DNA of 64,000 bases from Fragum whitleyi (taxonomy: Eukaryota; Mollusca; Bivalvia; Cardiida; Cardiidae), in the NCBI GenBank assembly GCA_948146395.1, contig OX411558.1, positions 51,159,622 to 51,223,621 of the forward strand, written 5' to 3'. Of this stretch, positions 27,601 through 39,600 are shown piece after piece; position 1 is the first letter of the stretch; every line of letters begins with the position of its first letter. The position numbers and the translations under genes were made by a program. The notes under the pieces were generated by a model, which ran no database searches, had not been told where the DNA came from, and saw only the letters and a program-made list of their open reading frames with translations.

Positions 27601-30600
27601 AGGAAACCGCTAACTTCTTAAGAAAATATTTTCACTTTAGACATTTTTTCACTTGTCTATGGACAACCTAGCCATGAAAATCTGTTTGTCCATTCAACTT
27701 AATGGACAAGTCAGACAACTCGGACAGCTTATTTCAGAACCACTGATTTGGGAAAAATTGAAGATTGATTCTTTAATATGATTATATGTTGTCCACTTTC
27801 ATTGTCAAACAAATAAAGGGAAATAACTTTGTAAAAAGTGAACATTTTTCAAAACAGTTTTGTCCCTTTATCACCTTGTCTATCAGTAATATGATGTTAT
27901 GAAAACTCGTGCTTTTTACACTCGCTAGGCCTCAAACACTGTTAGTTTAAAGAATGCTTTACTATAAGATATATTTTAGTTGAAACTCGGTCAAGGCTGA
28001 AATGTAGTTTTCTGACTGTCAATCACGGGGTCCTGGGTAAAATTGATGACCGGCAGCAGTGGATATTTGACATTTGACAACCACTATTGGCTATATAATC
28101 TTAAACCTCAATGGGAATAGCAGTTGGACCCTCAGAAAAGATTATGTAGATAGATGGGGTATTTTGGATTTTAGATGAAAGTTTATTGATAATAATGCCC
28201 CCCATCATAGAAAAGGGAGGATATCGCTTTGCACTAGTCAGTCTGTTGGTCGGTCCATCCGTCGGTCAGTTGGTCCTTCCCTTGTCCGGAGCATATCTAA
28301 AAAAGTTTGCAAGCTAGAATCACAAAACTTCACAGGCGGATAGATATCATTGAGTTGAAGTGCAAGAACAATAACTCTACTCATCATATTATTTGAGTTT
28401 ATTTCCCTTGGTTAATTGCCAAAGAATATGCCTTTGACCTGCTCTAATGGGGGGGGGGGACATGAATGTTTAAAAACATCTCTTGTTAAAGCATAAATAC
28501 AATGTTGGTGGCACTCATTGCAATAGTTGAGTCCATCAAGACAATTCAAATGAGGACCAACAACATAGGAATTTGTTGAGAAGTAAAGATTTTAGATTGG
28601 CTTTACCCCCTCAAATCAGTCTGTACCTCAGTAAAATACTGATAGTGAAGTTGCATTACAAGTCAAATACCATATTTTAGGAGGTGTGATTTCTTACTAA
28701 ATTAAACTTTTCAGGTAAGGATGAGTTAAGATGGGGATGTTATTTCACCCTAGATACTTGATACACAAAATCATCCAGTATGAAATGAGCATGTTTTATA
28801 CACTGTCACTCATCCAAACTACCTACATATTCATATTAATTGGTTACACCTTGGGTGTCTATCTTCCTGGGGCTGGCTGTTGTGAAAGCAGACTTAGCCC
28901 TTTAAGCCTGATGATTTGTTAGTTAGAATGGGTTTTAACGTTGCTTTCAACAAACTTTCTCTTATATCGCAATGGCTTGAGCAACTAACAATGGATTCAT
29001 GGTATTTCTCGCACAAGTACTACCTTTACATCCTTTCCTAGCCTCCAGCTGCTTTCACACATAGGTCTACAGTTATCAACCAATTGATGAGAGACAAAAA
29101 GTCAGAAGGGATGAGTGCCATAGTTGGGGATCAATCCCAGGACCTTTGGATTGACAGTCTGATGCGCTACCATCTGCACCTTGCTGACCTTATCCTGGCC
29201 AGTGATAATTGTGCTACCAATAAACAGGGATCGACACTAACATCAGTTCTCAGGCCCGAGACCTGTTGATTTTAGGGAGGACTAGTAGATGTAACCATGC
29301 TGCAGGTCCTGCAGGCCTATAATCAATGGCAGTGCTAAGCATTTGCATTCTATCATGTTTTGAAAAATAATTGCTTCTCCAATACTAAAGTTTGCAATAC
29401 CAAATGGAAAACATTGTAGAAATAGAATCTAGAAATAGCAAAGCAATTTCTTCTTTACCAACAATGTTTTTCTTGCAATTATTCCCTTAAATTGCTAAAA
29501 ATCAAACACAGTTTTCATACAGGACCGGTTGTTATCATGGAGGACCTGTAAAATTTATGTCTAACAGGTCCTTCAGGCTAATGACAAAAAGTAGTTAGTG
29601 TCAAACCCTGATAAATTGCCAATTGGGACTTTTCTTTCAATCAGTCTTGTATTGATTTCCCACAGTACTTTAGTGAAGAGTAGGCTGTGTAGACTAAGAT
29701 CAGTCTGCCATAGAATTGAAAATCAGACCTAAAGATAGACGGAATAGATTGGTTTGAAAATGCTAATACTTGATCAATAATTAGAGTAATTAAACACTAT
29801 GTTGTTAATCAAAATTATATCATGGAATTTCAATACCCAAAACAAAGGGTTTTGTCATTCATTGAAAATATGGTAAAGATATTCACTTGAAACTTGGAAA
29901 CTTTGTTCTCTTTTCTATGAGATACCTATAATGTCATGAGAGGTAACTCTAAATGCATTTCTGTAAGAATTATGCCCCTTTCTATCATCAAGCAAAGGCA
30001 TACATATTTCAGAATGATTTAGAATTAGAATGAAGTATAGCTTAAATGGGAGCTCAGTGAAACACATGGTCAAGTGAAATGAAAAGTCAAAGATAATGGA
30101 AAAATTCCCTTTTTGATAGGTTATCTGTCACATGTATCAATAGTAAACAATCATACAGGATCAATGTATTAGATAGGGGAAATTGTTTTATTTTCATTTT
30201 AATATTTAATTTTGATACTATAATATTTTACACTTAAATCCAAAAAATAAATCATTAATGGAATTACCTTAGTAACTGGACTATATAGCAAAATTGAGAA
30301 AGTCAAAGCTATTTGTTACAATGTTAAAATATTTAGAAATTCGGTTGTAATGTAATGTTAAATGTTTACCTCGATAATAAGGGTCTGTTTACAAATATGG
30401 GACAGTGAGTGAGTTAGATATCGGTTTTCATATTTATAAATGTTGGATTAGTTCCTGTTTTACAGGTAATGTTTGTAAATTGACAATAATATCTTATAAA
30501 TAAGCTCTGCTTTTTAGAATGTTTTTTTTCTGAGAAAGCTGGTGGTATTGCTAAAGCCTGGGCGGCATCGTCATTGTGGTTTTGTCATGGGAAAAGTTTC

Positions 30601-33600
30601 ATGTTTTGTAATATCTCAAGTGGTACTGAATGCATTCACTTGAAACCTGGAATGAATGTTCAATATCAAGAGAATAATCTATATTATCATCGGAATACCT
30701 CTAAATCCATTTAGTATGATTCTATAACCTTATAACCACAGCTTTAGGAAAGCTGTAGTTTTAAGGTTTTAGGAATAAACTGACAATATTGTCAAATAAA
30801 TCAACATTTGAGCCTGTGTGTGACATTTCCAACAATTTCATATGTGCACCAAGCAAAGACTTTGGCCAGTCTGTGTATCGTCACAATCTGACCAGAATCT
30901 TTACTTTGTGCTTTGCAAATCGATGGTTCAGGGCAAAACAGTTGTAACTCCCTATATGATTATAGGGAGTTACAAAATGTTTCGTGCTGAGCCATCGAGA
31001 TAGACTTAGGTGTCAAGGTATCTAATTTTGATCGTCTGAAAATCTTCTACCTACACTTGATGGTAGTCTGAGCTGCTTAACGACTGTACCTCATGCACAT
31101 GTGAAATTGTTGGAAATGATACTCACAGGCTCATTTCTTTAGGTAGGTGTGTTCTATGCTATTGAATATGTGACCTGTCACCCTAAAAGGGACTATCTGG
31201 GTAGTGCGTAAGCTGTCTACCCTAGTCAGACTGCGCAGATTGTGCAGACGGACTAGGATTCATTTTGCACATTGCTTTTTTTCTGAATCTAGAATGATCA
31301 ATTTTCTCCTGCTGATAATGGCATGGTCATCTAACAATGTCAACATGTCAATATAATGATGTTATGTTATAAGAATAGTTCAGACAGTTTTTCTAAAACT
31401 AAATTGTTTTCAAGCGTGAATAAAATCAAAAACTTAATTAAATCAAATATTTTACTAACTCATTACATATCAACCAATTTAATACTTTTGTAAAGATTTA
31501 AAGATATTGCCTTTGACAAGTTGTGTAAATTCTTTAATTAACTACTCATATTTTTAACACAAATAAACAGTCCTGCTTTTGAGGTGAATATTGGTTTCAC
31601 CATGTCTGGCTATGTGTCTGTCCATCCGTCCGTCCGTCCATCCCTCTGTCCATCTGTAGACTTTTTCATTTCCAGACTCTAACTTAAGAACCAAGTGACC
31701 TAGAATCATGAAACTTTATACAAATGTTGCTTATGACCCAAGGAAGTACCCTATTGTTTTTGAGTCACTTAGGTCAAAAGTCACAGTTAGCCTTTACTCA
31801 ATTTTCGTTTCCGGACTCTAACTCAAAAACCAAGTGTCCTAGAATCATGAAACTTTATGCAAATCTTGCTCATGACTCAAGGAAGGGCCCTAATGTTTTG
31901 GGGTCACATAGGTGAAAGGTCAAGTTCACAGTGAATTTTTTGTTCAAATTTCATTTCCGGACTCTTACTAAAAAATTAAGGGACCTAGAATCATGATACT
32001 TTATGCAAATGTTGCTTATGACTTAAGGAAGGGCCCAAATATATTAGGGTTACATAGGTCAAAGGTCATGGTCACGGTCAATTTTTGTTAGCTCCACTGG
32101 CTGAAAGCCACTGGGGCTATTGTCATGGCATTGTGTCTGTCGTGTGTCCGTCCGTCAGTCCGCCCGTGCGTGTGGTCGTAAACTTTTCTTTAAAAATCTT
32201 GTCCTCAGAAACTGCTGGATGGATTCTAACCAAACTTCACAGGAATGGTCCTTGGGTGACCCTCTTTCAAAGTTGTTCAAGAAATTTTGATCCAATGAAA
32301 AACATGGATTTAAGGGGCGTGGCTAATTTCCAATATGGTAAAAAGAGAGTTTTCTCAGATTCTAATGAATGGATACCAATTAAACTTTTACATGAATGAT
32401 CCTTTGGTGACCCTTTATCAGTCTACAAAAAATCATTCTGATTGGATAGAAAATATGCATTTAATGGGCAGAGGTCATTTCTCTCTATGTTATATAGTGG
32501 AAACTTTGAAAATCATTTTCTCAGAATGTAACGGATGGATATCAACCAGATTTCACTGGAATGATCCTTGAGTGACCCTTTATCAGTCTACAAAAAATCA
32601 TTGTGATCGGATGGAAAATATACATTTTATGGGCGGAGGTCATTTCTCTCTATGTTATGTTGTGGAAACTTTGAAAATCATTTTCTCAGAATGTAACTGA
32701 TGGATATCAACCAAATTTCATTGGAATGATCCTTGAGTCACCCTTTATCAGTGTACCAAAAATTATTTTGATTGGATAAAAAATATGTATTTTATGGGTG
32801 GAGGTCATTTCTAAACAAGTTAAATAGTGGAAACTATGAAAATCATTTTCTCAGAATGTAACTGATGGATATCAATCAAAAAATTTTGGTATGATCTTTG
32901 GGTGACCCATTATCATGCAGCCAAAAATCATTTTGATTTGATGAAAAATATGTCTTTTAAGAGCGGAGGTCATTTCTCTATCTGTTATATAGTTCAAACT
33001 TTGAAAATCATTTTCAAGATCAGTAGAACCCCAAATATCTAAAAATCAAGTCAAAACATTTATTTGCTTTTACAAGAATTTCAAGCCTGTGGAGCGACTC
33101 AAGCCATTCATGGCTTTCTAGTTCAATTTCTGTTTCCAGACACTAATTCAAGGACCAAGTGATCTAGAATGATGAAACTTCATGCAAATGCTGCATGTGA
33201 CCTCAATATTTGTTACAAACACATCCTGCTCTTATAGCACTTACATTTTGACAAAGTGCTTTTGGGGGTATAAGTCCACTCTGCAACAGTTCTAGTTTAA
33301 ATAGAAATAGCATTTGCATTCTAGCGAACTGAGGAACATTTTCTAGCCTTCATGAATATATATTATCCTAAATGCAAGGCTGATATAAGATGTAATTTAG
33401 TAAAGGGATAACCTGAATACCAAAGATAGAGATAATATTTCAATATATACTATTATTCTGTATTCTAACAAATCATTGTCATAAAGATATATTTACATAG
33501 GTGAAAATTCACCTTGTTGTAATGTAGACTTTTGACATGCCATGCTAAATTGGACCATCTGGGCACTGATAAACAGAATTGACCTTGATCGTTTCTGACA

Positions 33601-36600
33601 TGTGTCTTGGTAGGATAGTACACATTTCTGTCCTTGGAATGCAACGCCATTGCTGGACTTGTTGGTCCAATACAATGAAATATGTAACATCCATAATTGA
33701 GACTACTTAAGTGGATAATTATTAAACTAAGTCAGGGATGAGCAACTGGGGGAAAAAGATGCAGTGATAGAAATGTTGTGAGGAATGCTAGGAGTCTATG
33801 GTAAGGTGCTCCAGCAGCCACATAAAATGTATCAATTAAGAGATGAAGAGAGTATTTGTTGAATTCAAAGAGGTATGAAACTAAATACTTTATCACACTG
33901 TTTGAATTTGCAAAGCGGATTCATACAATGTGATTAGGTATTAAAATTCATGCCTCCATGAATTCAACAAATATTCTTTTCAAATCTTATAATTCAATCT
34001 GAGTCAAAACAGGAAAACTTTCTCTAAAATAAGCTAAGATTTTTTAAGGGGGAGCACTTAGTGTGTAAGTGTACAAAATAGATGCCTTCTCAAATTGTTT
34101 TCATTGAGTAATGAAAATATTTTTTCAGCCAATCAGATGGCACAAAAAATGATAAAAAAACACTAAAATTATATTATTTGTCTTAGATTCTATGGCTGAT
34201 CACAAATTTCTCTCATTGTCTAAATGTATAAGGTCTATCAATATGCATGTGTTTTATAGCTATCAGCTGGTACTGACTTTTAGCTCCACTGGCTGAATGA
34301 TCCTTGGGTGACCCTCTTTCAAAGTTGTTCAAGAAATTTTGATCCAATGAAAAACATGGATTAAATGGGCGTTGCTAATTTCCAAATATGGTAAAATGTG
34401 ACTTTTCTCAGGTTTTAATAAATGGATACCAATTAAATTTTACATAATTGATACTTGGTGACCCTTTATCAGTCTACCAAAAATTATTGTAATCAGATGA
34501 AAAATATGTATTTTATGGGTGGAGGTCATTTCTCTATATGTTATATAGTGGAAACTTTGAAAATCATTTTCTCAGAAACTAACTGATAGATATCAACCAA
34601 ATTTTATATGAATCATCCTTGGGTGACCCTTTATCAGTCTACCAAAAATTATTGTGATTGGATGAAAAATATGTATTTTATGGGCGGAGGTCATTTCTTT
34701 ATATGATATATAGTCGAAACTTTGAAAATAATTTTCTCAGAATGTAAGTGATGGATATCAACCACATTTCACTGGAATGATCCTTTAGTGAACCTCTATC
34801 AGTCTACCAAAAATTATTGTGATTTGATGAAAAGTATGTCTTTTATTGGTGGAGGTCATTTCTCTATATGTTATTTAGTGCAAACTTTGAAAATCATTTT
34901 CTCAGAATGTAACTGTTGGATATCAATCAAACTTCATTAGTATGATCTTTGGGTGATCCATTATCATGCAGCCAAAACTTATTGTCATTGGATGAAAAAT
35001 ATGTCTTTTATGGGCGGAGGTCATTTCTCTATGTGTTATAATAATGGAAACTTTGAAAATCATTTCAACATCAGTAGAACCCAAAATATCTAAAAAATCT
35101 AGTCAAAACTTAGATTTGCTATTACAAGAATTTCAAGCCTGTGGAGCGACTCAAGCCATTCATGGCTTTCTAGTATACTAGACCTAAAACAAATATAAAC
35201 ATTTTACTGAAAAACAGCCTTTACCAACCAAGGGCAGATAACTGACAGTAGGATGAAAACGAGCATATAAGGTACCTTCAAATTTTAACATAATGACTGT
35301 ACAATGTTTATCTACAACATATGTGAACATGAAAAAAAAAATCATTTGGCGTACAGAATGATGCCATGTGTCCATTGCTATCTTAATTTGCAAAGAAGGA
35401 TAACATTTACTCCAATGTAACATAGATGTTTTCATTTTGAAACCCACTCCCAGAACCAGCTGTCACAATGATATGAATATTTTATGACCTTATATAAATG
35501 TATTAACAGTTAGTTTTGTAACTAGTGAGAAAAAATACATGAACCCAAAAGTAGTTTTGGTACCATCATATGGAGCTGTGGTCCTAGAGATTATGGTAGT
35601 GGACCAATAATGGTTCGCCAACATTATGGAACTTGTGGTCTTTCAGAATATTAACCAACTGGTTTCCTAATGAAATTAGAATTACTTAATTTAGGAATTA
35701 TATTACTTAATTGATCAATACATTGATAATCTAGAGGATATTGAATGAGTGGTCATTGAATAACAAATTTATCAAACAAGTCATCGATAAAAAAAATAAA
35801 AACGAGGCTGTGCCAAGTTTTTATCTGCTTTTAAAAGATGACTAGTTTTATAAATACAGTATTCAATGAGTACAAATTTGATATTCTATATATAATATGA
35901 CCCAAATTTTTGTGAGCAAACAAGGAAATTATTTTATTTATTTATTCAAGTTATTCGGCGAAATATACAACTAGCGTAACAACACCCATGTAATATCAAA
36001 AATATTCAAAGGAATATGAACTCCCTTGACAAAGGTCATATTTAAAATATTATTATTGTCAATAATATTGAAATAATATTGATTGTGTATAAATTTGCTT
36101 CTTTTTTTGGCAAAGAAAGAAATCTGTCATATTTTTACTGAATAACTCGAGCAGTCAACTTTCCCCCTAAGATTGCAAAATCATGCACACATCTTTTGAA
36201 AATATCTGCAATTTAATCGCCTCTATACAAGTGTATTTTATCATTTGGATTAAGTTGTCAAAATTGTTTACTTAGTTGTCAATTTTACAAGTTTTGGATT
36301 GGGCTTGATTCATATATTTGTGGTGAGTTAGTGCATATAGCCCTACAATCATGATAATACAGCCTATATTAGGATAGATTGTTTGATTCTTTGAAAGACA
36401 AAATAAATTTATATTTGAGCCTGAGGGTGACATTTCCAACAATTTCTAAAGGGCAAAAAGCAAAGACTCTAGCCAGCATGTGCATCCACACTGTCTGACC
36501 AGAGTCTTCTCTATGTTATAGATCTATAAATAAGGTCTCAAAGAATCTGTAAACAAAGTTTTAGCTATCTTTTATTTAATGTACACAACTGTCTCTGCTG

Positions 36601-39600
36601 CTACATGTTTTCACCTCAGACAGATGTCAAATTGTTGGAAATGTCACACACAGACTAATTTATGCTGTCTCAGCAGAGAGGAAGAGAACAAGAATGTCTA
36701 ACTTTTTCTGAAGTACGGGCTTTTAATATTTTCAGACAAGTTAATGAAAAAATAACTCAAAAAGAAAAATATTCTTTAATAACCATGCTTTACTATTTTA
36801 AGACAAATTTGAAAGTCAAATTTAAGTTGTATTCAAGTATGCTAAAGGAGAAGAAAGAAGCTGTTAAATGTGTACTATGATTACCTCCCTTTAATATTTT
36901 CAGACAAATTTTGAAGGACAAAGTAAAGTTGTTCATAAATAAAGAATAAGAGTAAAAATTGCTGTCAAATGTGTTCAAAAATTACCTCCCCTTGAATATT
37001 GTCAATATTTTCAGATAAAGTTGGAAGGACAAAGTGAAGTTATTTACAAATAAAGAAAAAATTACCTCCCTTTAATATTTCAGACAAAGTTTAAAGGACA
37101 AAGTAAAGTTATTTACAAGTATAGAAGAAGAGAAGAAAGAAGCTGTTAAGAAGAAAGGTGTTCCTCCACCACCAAAGAGAAGAAAAGGAAGATTGGCTTC
37201 TAGATTTGCTACCCAGGTAACTTAATTAACTTCTAATTGAGCCTGTATGTGACATATACAACAATTTGAAATGTGCCTGAGAGGCCCAGACGGCCACAAA
37301 CTGTAATTATAAATTAACCTTATGGTTTACAAATAATTTGAGACCTTGTCTAGCTACAAAGCCCATTGTAAAGACTCTGATCAGACTGTGCGGATGCACA
37401 GGCTGGTCAGAATCTTTTCTTTGGGCATATTTGAAATTATTTGTAAATATCACACACAGGCTCAATTGCCTTTCTCTCTTTCATTCTTTTCAATCTGTCC
37501 CATTAGCTCAGTTGGTAGAGCTTTTGACCCCAAAGCTCAAAATCCAGGTATAGTTCCCTTATAGACCATCAAACAAACTTAATGTTTGTGGGATGAGATG
37601 TTTAATTGAGGTCTCATTATAATTGCAATCCAATAAAATAAAGATTGAAGGTCCAGGGTTTGATCCCTTACAAAGGCACTCATCCTTTCAGAATATTTGT
37701 ATCTCTTCAATGGGTTGTTTAGTGCAGACCTATGTGGGATAGCAGCTGTAGGCTAGGGAAGGATGTTATGGTAGTACTGGTGTGAGAAAGACCCGAAATC
37801 CATTGTTAGGTGAACAAGCTGCTGCAAAATAAATGAAATTTTGTTTAAAGCAGCATTAAACCCTGTTCAAACAAACAAAAAAATCTTTTCAAAATGTTAG
37901 TAAAACATTTTTGCACCTGTTGATATACAACAACAAACTGGCTAAACACAGGGCAAGTTTTAAGTATGCAATGATAAAATCCTGCCATACTAACAATTAG
38001 CAACTCCTGCGCAAAATCAAATATGTAAAAAGAGCTTTTTAAGTAAAAAATTACTGTCTTTCCCTTTTTTATACGCCCGTCGAAGACGGGACGTATTATG
38101 GGATCACCCGTGATGTCCGGCGTCCGGTGTCCGGGCGTCCGGCGGCGTCCACTTCTTTGTCCGGAGCATAACTCTGTCACTTTAAGTCCGATGGACTTCA
38201 AACTTGGCAATTATATTCTTCGCATCATTGCGGAGTGCAGTGCACAAGAACCATAACTCTACCTGGCCTATTTTTTGAGTTATTGCCCTTTGTTTTTTTT
38301 CAGACTTGAATCTTGTCCGGAGTATATCTCTTAAAGTATAATAGCTAGGATCATGAAACTTCATGGGTGTATAGATCTCACCAAGGGGGAGTGCAGTGCA
38401 CAAGAGCCATAACTCTACCTGGCCTATTTTTTGAGTTATTGCCCTTTGTTGTTTTTCAGACTAGAATCTTGTCCGGAGTATATCTCTAAAAGTATAATAG
38501 CTAGGATCATGAAACTTTATGGGTGTATAGATCTCACCAAGGGGGAGTGCAGTGCACAAGAACCACAACTCTACCTGGCCTATTTTTTGAGTTATTGCCC
38601 TTTGTTGTTTTTCATACTAGAATCTTGTCGGGAGTATATCTCTAAAAGTATAATAGCTAGGATCATGAAATTTTATGGTTGTATAGATCCCACCCAGGGG
38701 GAGTGCAGTGCGCAAGAACCACAACTCTACCTGACCTATTTTTTGAGTTATTGCCCTTTGTTGTTTTTCAGACTTGAATCTTGTCCGGAGTATATCTCTA
38801 AAAGTATAAAAGCTAGGATCATGAAACTTCATGGGTGTATAGTTCTCACCAAGGGGGAGTGCAGTGCACAAGAACCATAACTCTACCTGGCCTATTTTTT
38901 GAGTTATTGCCCTTTGTTGTTTTTCAGACTTGAATCTTGTCCGGAGTATATCTCTTAAAGTATAATAGCTAGGATCATGAAACTTCATGGGTGTATAGAT
39001 CTCACCAAGGGGGAGTGCAGTGCACAAGAACCACAACTCTACCTGGCCTATTTTTTGAGTTATTGCCCTTTGTTGTTTTTCAGACTTGAATCTTGTCCGG
39101 AGTATATCTCTAAAAGTATAAAAGCTAGGATCATGAAACTTCATGGGTGTATAGATCTCATCAAGGGGGAGTGCAGTGTACAAGAACCATAATTCTACCT
39201 GGCCTATTTTTTTAGTTATTGCCCATTGTTGTTTTTCATACTAGAATCTTGTCGGAGTAAATATCTAAAAGTATAATAGCTAGGATCATGAAACTTCATG
39301 GGTGCAAAAATTATTCATTCAAAATAACCTCAGTTCTATTCAAACCCCCAGTTAATACTAAGCAGTGTGACGGGCGTATCTTGTGACAATTTGGCACCTT
39401 GTTAAAACTTTGCATAAAAGAAAGCAACTTTTTTATTTCATCATTTTATGATGAAATGTTTTTTATGGAACTTCCAGAATAATATCCTGTTTACAATCTC
39501 ATTTGTCTATGATGAAAGTATCTGTATAATGTTTGAATTTCAGCCTGTGACAATCGAAGAGGTAGAGACGGCAGCTAAGATATCACCGCTGGCATGCAGT

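Noticed and set aside
32078..33133. 11-bp target duplication around nested HLE1
   Set aside because: Intact HLE3 copies natively contain the doubled TCAATTT, so the direct repeat predates the insertion.
37498..37562. tRNA gene candidate (TTAGCTCAGTTGGTAGAGC)
   Set aside because: No pairing acceptor stem and a poor B box; next to a SINE, so a tRNA-derived relic.
38233..39180. CRISPR-like array
   Set aside because: Units are contiguous 156-bp tandem repeats with no unique spacers, in a eukaryotic intron.
38431..39183. Long open frames on both strands (149 and 188 codons) with ~52-residue repeats
   Set aside because: They are the two strands of the exact 156-bp HLE5 tandem array; 156 is a multiple of 3, so any stop-free frame repeats. 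No splice or start context and no known domain.
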